Of a stretch of DNA of 5,798 bases, positions 1 through 5,223 are shown piece after piece. The stretch's first letter is position 1; each line of letters opens with the position of its first letter. Origin of the DNA: an uncultured beta proteobacterium (GTDB lineage: Bacteria > Pseudomonadota > Gammaproteobacteria > Burkholderiales > Burkholderiaceae_C); the NCBI GenBank assembly GCA_903885415.1, contig CAISIP010000138.1:1-5798 (forward strand), written 5' to 3'. The notes beneath the pieces were generated by a model, which saw nothing but the letters and a program-made list of their open reading frames with translations, was not told the DNA's origin and did no database searches. The position numbers were made by a program, and so were the translations under genes.

Positions 1-17
1 AAAGACCACCCCACTTC

Positions 18-2003
18 ATGAGCAAGCAAACCCTATCCTTTCAGGCCGAAGTAGCGCAACTGCTGCATCTGGTCACGCATTCGCTGTACTCCAACAAGGA
101 AATCTTCCTGCGCGAGCTGATCTCCAACGCCTCGGACGCCTGCGACAAACTGCGCTTTGAGGCGCTCAACGCGCCCGCTGTTTTCGAGGATTCGCCCAAC
201 CTCGAAATTCGCGTCAGCATGGACAAGAAGGCCCGCACGCTCACCATTAGCGACAACGGCATCGGTATGAGCGAGCAGGAGGCGATCGACAACCTGGGAA
301 CCATCGCCAAGAGCGGGACCAAAGACTTCGTCAGCAAGCTCAGCGGTGACCAGAAAGCCGACTCGCAGTTGATCGGCCAGTTCGGCGTCGGTTTTTACTC
401 CGGATTCATCGTCGCCGACAAGATCACCGTCGAAACCCGTCGCGCCGGCCACCCCGCCGCCGAAGGCGTCCGCTGGGTCAGCGGTGGCGCGGGCGACTTT
501 GAGGTCGAGACCATCGAACGCAAGCAGCGCGGGACCAGCGTCACGCTGCACCTGCGCGAGGACGCGTCGGATTACACCGGGGCTTGGAAGGTCAAGGGAA
601 TCATCAGCAAATACTCCGACCACATCAGCCTGCCGGTGCTGATGCAAAAGGAGGAGTGGAAAGAAGGCGAAAAGATCGACGGCGACGCATCCGGCGCTAC
701 CAAGGGCGGCGAGATGGTCACTACCGACGAATGGGAAACCGTCAACAAAGCCAACGCGATCTGGGCACGCGCCAAAAAGGACATCACACCCGAGCAATAC
801 AAGGAGTTCTACAAGCAGATCAGCCACGACTTCGAGGAGCCGTTGGCGCACACGCACAACCGGGTCGAAGGCAGCACCGAGTACACGCAACTGCTGTATC
901 TGCCTTCAAAGGCGCCGTTCGACCTTTGGAACCGCGATAAAAAGGGCGGCCTCAAGCTCTATGTCAAGCGGGTTTTCATCATGGACGACGCAGAGGCCCT
1001 GCTGCCGACCTATCTGCGCTTTGTGAAAGGCGTCGTCGATTCGGCCGACCTGCCGCTGAATGTCAGCCGCGAACTGCTGCAGGAAAGCCGTGACGTCAAG
1101 GCGATCCGCGAAGGCTGTACCAAGCGCGTGTTGGGAATGCTTGAAGACCTTGCGCGCCACGATGTGGCGCCCAAGGCAGAGGCCGGTAGCGACACGGTCA
1201 CCGATGTGCTGAGCGAGGAGGACAAGGCGGCGGCTGAAGCGAACGCGGGAAAATACAGCAAGTTCTACGCCGAATTCGGCGCCGTACTCAAGGAAGGTCT
1301 GGGCGAGGACTTCGCCAACAAGGACCGCCTGGCCAAGCTGTTGCGCTTCGCGTCGAGCACCACCGACAGCGTCAGCGTCGGCCTGGCCGACTACAAAGCG
1401 CGGATGAAAGAAGGCCAGGAAGCGATCTACTACATCACGGCCGACACGCCGGCGGCGGCGCGCAACAGCCCTCAGCTTGAAGTGTTCAAGAAGAAGGGCA
1501 TTGAGGTCCTGCTGATGACCGACCGTGTCGATGAATGGGCGCTGAACTATCTCAACGAATTCGACGGCACACCGATGCAAAGCGTCGCCAAAGGCGCAGT
1601 CGATCTGGGCAAGCTACAGGACGAAGCCGAAAAGAAGGCGGCCGAGGAAGCCGCCGAAGCCTTCAAGCCGCTGCTGGCCAGGCTCAAAGAAGCCCTCAAG
1701 GACAAGGCCGAAGACGTGCGCGTGACGACCCGCCTGGTCGACAGCCCGGCCTGCCTGGTGGTACAGGACCACGGCATGAGCACGCAACTGGCGCGCATGC
1801 TCAAACAGGCGGGCCAGAGCGCGCCCGAGGTCAAGCCGGTCCTTGAAGTCAACGCCGAGCACCCGCTGGTGAAAAAACTCGAGGGCTCGGTGCATTTCAA
1901 CGACCTGGCGCACATATTGTTTGACCAGGCGCTGCTGGCCGAGGGCGGCATGCCGGCCGACCCAGCGGCTTATGTGAAGCGCGTCAACGCGTTGCTGGTC
2001 TAG
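18..2003 (+). CDS. htpG: Molecular chaperone HtpG (bacterial Hsp90)
   Basis: This is a complete 661-residue Hsp90 family ATP-dependent chaperone of the cytosol, which remodels and helps fold client proteins together with the DnaK system. The N-terminal GHKL ATPase domain is plain. It has the helix with catalytic Glu34 and Asn37 (FLRELISNASDACDKLRFEA, residues 30-49), the DNGIGM adenine-binding motif at 79-84, the lid segment GTIAKSGT at 94-101 and the glycine box GQFGVGFYS at 120-128. The middle domain carries the NVSRELLQ motif (348-355), whose Arg351 matches the catalytic arginine. The C-terminal dimerisation domain runs to the end, with no MEEVD tail, as expected for bacteria. It is somewhat longer than E. 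coli HtpG (624 residues). The ATG at 18 gives the canonical N-terminus. No clear Shine-Dalgarno is seen in the 17 bases before it, and the promoter lies outside the window. The family is usually heat-shock induced, which cannot be checked here. Confidence 0.98.
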   Translation: MSKQTLSFQAEVAQLLHLVTHSLYSNKEIFLRELISNASDACDKLRFEALNAPAVFEDSPNLEIRVSMDKKARTLTISDNGIGMSEQEAIDNLGTIAKSGTKDFVSKLSGDQKADSQLIGQFGVGFYSGFIVADKITVETRRAGHPAAEGVRWVSGGAGDFEVETIERKQRGTSVTLHLREDASDYTGAWKVKGIISKYSDHISLPVLMQKEEWKEGEKIDGDASGATKGGEMVTTDEWETVNKANAIWARAKKDITPEQYKEFYKQISHDFEEPLAHTHNRVEGSTEYTQLLYLPSKAPFDLWNRDKKGGLKLYVKRVFIMDDAEALLPTYLRFVKGVVDSADLPLNVSRELLQESRDVKAIREGCTKRVLGMLEDLARHDVAPKAEAGSDTVTDVLSEEDKAAAEANAGKYSKFYAEFGAVLKEGLGEDFANKDRLAKLLRFASSTTDSVSVGLADYKARMKEGQEAIYYITADTPAAARNSPQLEVFKKKGIEVLLMTDRVDEWALNYLNEFDGTPMQSVAKGAVDLGKLQDEAEKKAAEEAAEAFKPLLARLKEALKDKAEDVRVTTRLVDSPACLVVQDHGMSTQLARMLKQAGQSAPEVKPVLEVNAEHPLVKKLEGSVHFNDLAHILFDQALLAEGGMPADPAAYVKRVNALLV

Positions 2004-2025
2004 TCCGCCTCGCGCCAGAGCAGGA

Positions 2026-2061
2026 CCTGCGGCATCCGCGCTGGTGCGCGGGCGCCGCAGG
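2026..2061 (+). terminator. Strong stem-loop after htpG, no U-tract
   Basis: An almost perfect 36-base hairpin starts 22 bases after the htpG stop. The outer arms CCTGCGGC (2026-2033) and GCCGCAGG (2054-2061) pair perfectly. The inner arms CCGCGC (2036-2041) and GCGCGG (2046-2051) also pair perfectly around a TGGT tetraloop. The two stems are separated only by AT opposite GC, one of which can wobble-pair. No T-run follows, so this is not a textbook intrinsic terminator. It may still stabilise the mRNA 3' end or act with Rho. It also covers the place where the -35 region of the next gene would lie, so a DNA-level operator role is possible. Confidence 0.6.
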
Positions 2062-2070
2062 CCGGGCCGT

Positions 2071-2076
2071 TATATT
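2071..2076 (+). promoter_or_regulatory. Candidate -10 box (TATATT) for leaderless mRNA
   Basis: TATATT matches TATAAT at five of six positions and stands out in a GC-rich spacer. It ends six bases before the ATG at 2083, so a start site about seven bases downstream would fall on or beside the A of the start codon. No ribosome binding site is visible in front of that ATG, which fits a leaderless transcript. No convincing -35 hexamer is seen 16-18 bases upstream, because the hairpin at 2026-2061 occupies that region. The call is an inference from spacing and base composition. Confidence 0.45.
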
Positions 2077-2082
2077 CAACGC

Positions 2083-3195
2083 ATGAGCCTGCTTTTTTCC
2101 CCCTTTTCCCTGCGCAGCCTGCGCATCCCCAACCGCATCATCGTCTCGCCGATGTGCCAGTACTCTGGCGTCGAGGGCTGCGCGCAGCCCTGGCACACGG
2201 TCCATCTGGGGCAGTTTGCGATCAGCGGTGCCGGCCTCCTGATTGTCGAAGCCACCGCCGTAGAGCCCGCTGGGCGCATCACCACCGGCTGCCTCGGGCT
2301 TTACGACGATGCCACCGAACATGCGCTGAGCAGCCTGGTGCGCACGCTGCGCCAGACCAGCCCGATCCCGCTGGCGATCCAGCTCGGCCACGCTGGGCGC
2401 AAGGCCTCCAGCGGCAGGCCCTGGGAAGGCGGACAGCTGGTTCCCCTGGCGGGCGGCGGCTGGCGTCCAGTGGCGCCATCGGCGCTGCCCCAACTCGAAG
2501 GCGAGGCACCGCCCGATGCGTTGGACCGCGACGGCATGGAGCGATTGCGCCAGCGTTTCGTCGACGCGGTACAGCGCGCCGACCGGGCCGGCTTCGACGC
2601 GATCGAGGTACACGCAGCACACGGTTATCTGCTGCACGAATTCCTGAGCCCAATTGCCAACCAACGCGACGACGAATACGGTGGCAGCCTGGACAACCGG
2701 ATGCGCTATCCGCTACAGGTTTTTGCATCGATGCGCGCCGCCTGGCCCGCACACAAGCCGATGGGTGTTCGCATCAGCGCGACCGAATGGATCGAAGGCG
2801 GCTGGGACATCGAAAACAGCAAGCTGCTGGCGCAGGCGCTTGAGCGCTTAGGCTGTGACTGGATCGACGTATCCAGTGGCGGCATCAGCCCGCGCCAGAA
2901 AATTGCGGTCGGTCCCGGCTACCAGGTGCCGTTCGCCGAAGCGATCAAAGCCAGCGTTCGTGTCCCGGTGATGGCCGTCGGCCTGATCACCGAACCGCAG
3001 CAGGCAGAAGACATTCTGGCGCAGGGCCAGGCCGACATGATCGCCATGGCGCGCGGCCTCACTCAGGATCCCCGCTGGCCCTGGCGCGCGGCCGCCACAC
3101 TGGGCGCAACGCTGCAGGCACCGCGCCAGTACTGGCGCTCGCAGCCCGTCAGCCAAAAGTCGCTGTTCGGCAGCACCACCTTCGGCATGCGCTAG
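2083..3195 (+). CDS. NADH:flavin oxidoreductase, old yellow enzyme (YqjM/XenA class)
   Basis: This is a complete 370-residue FMN-dependent ene-reductase with a TIM-barrel fold. Family members use NAD(P)H to reduce activated C=C bonds in enones, maleimides, nitro compounds and other electrophiles; the physiological substrate is unknown. It has the YqjM-class markers. PMCQYS (23-28) carries Cys25 and Tyr27, which tune the flavin potential. HAGRKAS follows at 103-109. EVHAAHGYLLHEFLSP (175-190) supplies His177, His180 and Tyr182, and YGGSLDNR comes at 199-206. GVRISA (228-233) holds the FMN-contacting Arg230, and AVGLIT and ARGLTQDP are the phosphate-binding loops. QYWR near 349-352 aligns with the YqjM arginine finger that reaches the neighbouring subunit. 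The last roughly 18 residues extend beyond that point. An upstream in-frame GTG (2044) would add 13 basic residues and lies inside the hairpin, so the ATG at 2083 is preferred. Confidence 0.95.
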   Translation: MSLLFSPFSLRSLRIPNRIIVSPMCQYSGVEGCAQPWHTVHLGQFAISGAGLLIVEATAVEPAGRITTGCLGLYDDATEHALSSLVRTLRQTSPIPLAIQLGHAGRKASSGRPWEGGQLVPLAGGGWRPVAPSALPQLEGEAPPDALDRDGMERLRQRFVDAVQRADRAGFDAIEVHAAHGYLLHEFLSPIANQRDDEYGGSLDNRMRYPLQVFASMRAAWPAHKPMGVRISATEWIEGGWDIENSKLLAQALERLGCDWIDVSSGGISPRQKIAVGPGYQVPFAEAIKASVRVPVMAVGLITEPQQAEDILAQGQADMIAMARGLTQDPRWPWRAAATLGATLQAPRQYWRSQPVSQKSLFGSTTFGMR

Positions 3196-3203
3196 GGAGC
3201 GCC

Positions 3204-3230
3204 TTGGCGGCGGCTGGATGCCGTCGTCGA
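3204..3230 (+). terminator. Stem-loop after the ene-reductase gene, no U-tract
   Basis: This GC-rich stem begins 8 bases after the stop codon. Bases 3204-3214 pair with 3220-3230 around the five-base loop TGGAT. The eleven pairs include three G-U wobbles. The core CGGC/GCCG is perfect. It is followed by an A-tract (3230-3235), not a T-tract, so intrinsic termination in the + direction is not expected. It is likely a 3'-end-stabilising or Rho-assisted element, and chance pairing in GC-rich DNA cannot be excluded. Confidence 0.35.
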
Positions 3231-3257
3231 AAAAATCCACCCCGCGCCAGGCCGGGG
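3230..3257 (-). terminator. Possible minus-strand terminator hairpin plus U-run
   Basis: CCCCG (3240-3244) and CGGGG (3253-3257) form a perfect five-base-pair stem with an eight-base loop. Read on the minus strand, the stem is followed by TGGA and then six T residues, the complement of the A-run at 3230-3235. That resembles a weak intrinsic terminator for leftward transcription. No minus-strand gene lies immediately upstream of it, so it would only stop antisense transcripts heading into the ene-reductase gene. The stem is short. Confidence 0.25.
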
Positions 3258-3416
3258 ATGCTGCCGCGCAGTAAAGCGCCACATTTTCGCCAAAGCGACC
3301 GTGTCGATGCGAAGGCTCAGGTTTTCGTCCACTATGCATGGTGCTTTTGACCCTCTCCACTCCGACACTTGCACGCATGCGGATGGATTTTCTGTCCGCG
3401 CGCAAGGGTACAACCC

Positions 3417-3423
3417 GAGGAGG
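3417..3423 (+). promoter_or_regulatory. Ribosome binding site GAGGAGG
   Basis: A near-perfect Shine-Dalgarno, GAGGAGG, sits five bases before the ATG at 3429. It fixes the start of the PEP-CTERM gene there, rather than at an upstream in-frame codon at 3369 or at the next ATG at 3441. The preceding 3258-3416 stretch has no gene or convincing promoter that I can identify. TTGACC at 3347-3352 resembles a -35 box but has no matching -10 at normal spacing. Confidence 0.8.
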
Positions 3424-3428
3424 CGACG

Positions 3429-4202
3429 ATGCAAAATGGAATGAAGGGCTTGGCGGTGCTACTAGGCGTGGTAGCTTTGGCAGGGGCCGCGCAAGCAGCG
3501 CCGGTGCCGGGACAGGGCAGTTGGCAAATAACGCTGCAGGGCCGCGACCTGGACGGCAACATGGCCAACGGATTCGAAGCCTTCTACGACACCGCGCTGG
3601 ATATCAGCTGGCTGCGGTCGATCAATAGCAACCCCAACGCCCCCGATTCGGGCTTCCTGACCTGGGCGCAGGCCAACGCCTGGGCCCAGCTCCCGCGTTA
3701 TGGGATAAGCGGATGGAGGCTTCCCACCCTGACCGACGCAGGAAGCAATGGCTGCCCGACATGGGGCTTTGGCGGGACTGAATGCGGCTACAACGTCACG
3801 ACAACCGATAGCGAAATGGCACACTGGTTCTACGACACCTTAGGCAACAAAGCCCAGTTTGATACCGCAGGTTCACCACAAGGCGCGTATGGGCTGACCA
3901 ACACCGCCGATTTCCTTTTTTCCAACCCGGCTTACGCGCAAGGGGATTACTGGATCGGTGTGCTGGCCCCCAACGATTACGCCTTCTACTTCAATGCGCA
4001 GACAGGCAGGCAGTTCACCGTCGATCAGGGCCTCAACGGAACCCCCGCCCATGCTTTCGCGATGGCGGTACGCGATGGCGACGTCGGGCCGATCCCAACG
4101 CCACCGGCCAACCAGGTACCGGAGCCACAGACGCTGGCGTTGACGCTAGCCGGGATGGCGATCCTGCGCCGCAGGATGAAAACCGAGCGCGCTGACAGTT
4201 AA
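3429..4202 (+). CDS. Secreted DUF1566/Lcl-like protein with PEP-CTERM sorting signal
   Basis: This is a complete 257-residue exported protein of unknown function. A Sec signal peptide has Lys6, a hydrophobic core (LAVLLGVVALAGA, residues 8-20) and a likely AQA cleavage site after residue 23. The mature region (about 50-218) has hallmarks of the DUF1566/Lcl C-terminal domain: GWRLPT at 95-100, YWIGV at 174-178 and AFAMAVRDGDV at 208-218. Two cysteines (109 and 119) could form a disulfide. The C-terminus is a classic PEP-CTERM tail: VPEP (230-233), a short hydrophobic helix (TLALTLAGMAIL) and an RRR cluster at 247-249. Known PEP-CTERM proteins are processed at this tail by exosortase and associate with exopolysaccharide or the outer envelope. 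No exosortase or polysaccharide gene is visible nearby, so the sorting enzyme must be encoded elsewhere. The domain assignment is from motif recognition; the sorting signal is very clear. Confidence 0.9.
   Translation: MQNGMKGLAVLLGVVALAGAAQAAPVPGQGSWQITLQGRDLDGNMANGFEAFYDTALDISWLRSINSNPNAPDSGFLTWAQANAWAQLPRYGISGWRLPTLTDAGSNGCPTWGFGGTECGYNVTTTDSEMAHWFYDTLGNKAQFDTAGSPQGAYGLTNTADFLFSNPAYAQGDYWIGVLAPNDYAFYFNAQTGRQFTVDQGLNGTPAHAFAMAVRDGDVGPIPTPPANQVPEPQTLALTLAGMAILRRRMKTERADS
4161..4177 (-). terminator. Stem-loop past the IclR gene stop, within the PEP-CTERM codons
   Basis: ATCCTGC (4161-4167) and GCAGGAT (4171-4177) are perfect seven-base arms with a three-base loop. On the minus strand the hairpin comes 21 bases after the IclR gene's stop codon, with no T-run after it. 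It also lies in the codons for the arginine cluster of the PEP-CTERM tail, so the repeat may be a by-product of coding sequence. Its role as a 3'-end structure of the leftward transcript is only a suggestion. Confidence 0.3.
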
Positions 4203-5044
4203 TTCGGCAACAACGCCGCCAGGCTTTGGGCGGGGCGGCGCAGCGTCGGGTCAAAGGGGTTGAGTTTCGGGCCAATGGCCCGCGCTTCGCGCTTTAGCAG
4301 TTCGACCACGGTGGGAAGGCGCTCGGCGTTCAGTCGGTCGGCGATGGTTCCCACACTCAGCGCCGCCACGGCCCGGCCTTCACGGTCGCAGACGGGAACT
4401 GCGACGCCGGCCATACCCTCGAGTAGGCCGGTGTTGCGGCCGGCGTAACCGAGCTCGCGAACGCTGTCGATTTCGGTGCGCAGATAGACCTCGTCGAACA
4501 TACCGAGCTCGCGCACCCGCGGCAGGTTGAAGCGGATCACCTCTTCGCGTTCAGCCTCGGGCAGAAATGACAGTATGGCCAGGCTTCCCTGGCCTATTCC
4601 CAGCGCGATCCGCCCGCCGATGTCGCCAGTGAAAGAGCGGATTGGGAAGGGTCCTTCGCTGCGGTCCAGGCAAACCGCGTCAAACCCACTGCGTGCGAGC
4701 ACAAAGATGGTGTCCCCCAGGCTCGCACACAAGCGCAGCACGGCCGGCCTGCACAGGTCACGCAGGTTCATCGGATTGCCGGCCCGCGCGGCCAGGACAA
4801 AGAATTCGATGCTCAGCCGATAGCGCCGGCTGCGCGCGTCCTGCTCAACGACCTGTTGCACGATCAGCGCCTGCAAAGTCCGATGCACCGTCGCCTGCGT
4901 GAGGCCGAGCGCCTTGGCGATGCGGGTCACACGTTCACCCCCCGACGCCCCTGTGGACAGAAGCCGAATGATGGCAAAGGCGCGCTCCAGCGTACCAACG
5001 CCAATACCGACGGGAGCGTCCAATGGGTTTTTTAGTTCGTTCAA
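4199..5044 (-). CDS. IclR-family transcriptional regulator
   Basis: This 281-residue DNA-binding regulator has the usual IclR layout. The N-terminal winged helix-turn-helix spans about 17-78 (GTLERAFAIIRLLS, then the recognition-helix segment LTQATVHRTLQAL at 48-60, and the wing RSRRYRLS at 71-78). The C-terminal effector-binding domain follows at about 90-260, including GRIALGIGQGSLAILSFLP and GMAGVAVPVCDREGRAVAALS. Family members bind small organic acids or aromatic metabolites and repress or activate neighbouring catabolic or uptake genes. The ligand cannot be told here. The gene diverges from an ABC importer ATPase gene at 5224, its likely target. Translation appears to start at TTG (5044-5042) because there is no in-frame ATG or GTG before the HTH. 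No Shine-Dalgarno is visible and the leader is AT-rich, so the exact start is uncertain; TTG codon 8 is an alternative. Its stop overlaps that of the convergent PEP-CTERM gene. Confidence 0.93.
   Translation of the reverse strand: MNELKNPLDAPVGIGVGTLERAFAIIRLLSTGASGGERVTRIAKALGLTQATVHRTLQALIVQQVVEQDARSRRYRLSIEFFVLAARAGNPMNLRDLCRPAVLRLCASLGDTIFVLARSGFDAVCLDRSEGPFPIRSFTGDIGGRIALGIGQGSLAILSFLPEAEREEVIRFNLPRVRELGMFDEVYLRTEIDSVRELGYAGRNTGLLEGMAGVAVPVCDREGRAVAALSVGTIADRLNAERLPTVVELLKREARAIGPKLNPFDPTLRRPAQSLAALLPN
4214..4240 (+). terminator. Stem-loop past the PEP-CTERM gene stop, within the IclR gene
   Basis: CGCCGCC (4214-4220) and GGCGGCG (4234-4240) form a perfect seven-base-pair stem with a 13-base loop, starting 11 bases after the PEP-CTERM stop codon. 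There is no T-run. It lies within the last codons of the convergent regulator gene, so coding constraint or GC-rich chance may explain it. If functional, it would mark the 3' end of the rightward transcript. Confidence 0.3.
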
Positions 5045-5094
5045 TGAAATATTTTTAAACCAAATATCAAACTATTCTACCTACCAGAATCTAT

Positions 5095-5109
5095 TGGAAA
5101 TAGTTCCCG
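5095..5109. promoter_or_regulatory. Candidate IclR-type operator
   Basis: TGGAAATAGTTCCCG contains the imperfect palindrome GGAAATAGTTCC (5096-5107), symmetric at ten of twelve positions. From memory, the E. coli IclR consensus is TGGAAATNATTTCCA; this site agrees at 11 of its 14 defined positions. A further half-site-like TGGAAT lies at 5115-5120. The site sits between the regulator and its presumed target, upstream of the importer promoter candidate, where an IclR-family protein could repress its own gene and control the importer. Binding is inferred. Confidence 0.45.
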
Positions 5110-5127
5110 TTTAATGGAATACCCTCG

Positions 5128-5156
5128 TTGACGCGCTGACGCCACGCGCACATCAT
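5128..5156 (+). promoter_or_regulatory. Candidate sigma70 promoter of the importer gene
   Basis: TTGACG at 5128-5133 matches the -35 consensus at five of six positions. It is followed after exactly 17 bases by CATCAT at 5151-5156, which matches the -10 consensus at four of six. Transcription would begin near 5163, leaving about a 60-base leader. The candidate IclR site would then be centred near -61, a position compatible with activation. The weak -10 box would also fit an activator-dependent promoter. TTTAAT at 5110-5115 is an alternative -10 but has no matching -35. Confidence 0.4.
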
Positions 5157-5213
5157 TCGGCCAGCGCAGCATGGCATCGACGGGTCCCGCTTCGGGGCAC
5201 GCCAGCGATTCTC

Positions 5214-5217
5214 GGAG
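5214..5217 (+). promoter_or_regulatory. Ribosome binding site GGAG before a TTG start
   Basis: GGAG lies six bases before the TTG at 5224. This supports TTG as the start codon of the importer ATPase. The nearby ATG at 5171 is out of frame, and no other in-frame ATG or GTG lies close upstream. Confidence 0.65.
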
Positions 5218-5223
5218 CCCGCC

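Larger units (their letters stand above)
5045..5223. promoter_or_regulatory. Divergent control region with AT-rich island
   Basis: This 179-base region separates the leftward regulator from the rightward importer gene. About 78 bases at 5038-5115 have only about 28% GC (22 of 78 by count), against a GC-rich background. The region holds several short inverted repeats: ATATTT/AAATAT at 5049-5054 and 5062-5067, ATTCT/AGAAT at 5074-5078 and 5086-5090, and the IclR-like site listed separately. A TAGAAT on the minus strand (5079-5074) could be a -10 box for the regulator, but no good -35 pairs with it. The right half (5116-5223) returns to high GC and holds a promoter candidate and a small hairpin (CCCG/CGGG, 5186-5196). 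Confidence 0.7.

Noticed and set aside
33..890. 285-codon open frame on the minus strand opposite htpG
   Set aside because: It is antisense to an unmistakable htpG, has no recognisable domain or ribosome binding site, and long antisense frames are expected in GC-rich coding DNA.
2044..2082. N-terminal extension of the ene reductase from GTG at 2044
   Set aside because: It would begin inside the hairpin and overlap the -10-like box, and would add 13 mostly basic residues. The ATG at 2083 gives the family's usual N-terminus.
1984..2664. 226-codon minus-strand frame spanning the htpG end and the ene-reductase start
   Set aside because: It overlaps the conserved active-site part of the ene reductase and reads as low-complexity Arg/Ala-rich sequence, typical of a shadow frame.
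2154..2843. 229-codon plus-strand frame inside the ene-reductase gene
   Set aside because: It is a +1 shadow rich in Arg, Ala and Pro with no family signature, while the overlapping frame has all old yellow enzyme motifs.
3347..3375. TTGACC as a promoter for the PEP-CTERM gene
   Set aside because: No -10-like hexamer is found 16-18 bases downstream. A sigma54-type GG/GC pattern was also sought around 3358-3373 and not found.
3366..3385. CGCATGCG palindrome (3374-3381) as an operator
   Set aside because: It is an isolated 8-base palindrome with no matching half-sites or nearby promoter; such words are common in GC-rich DNA.
5186..5196. Small CCCG/CGGG hairpin in the importer leader as a riboswitch or attenuator
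   Set aside because: It is only four strong pairs plus a few weak ones, with no alternative structure, leader peptide or T-run visible, so a regulatory RNA cannot be supported.
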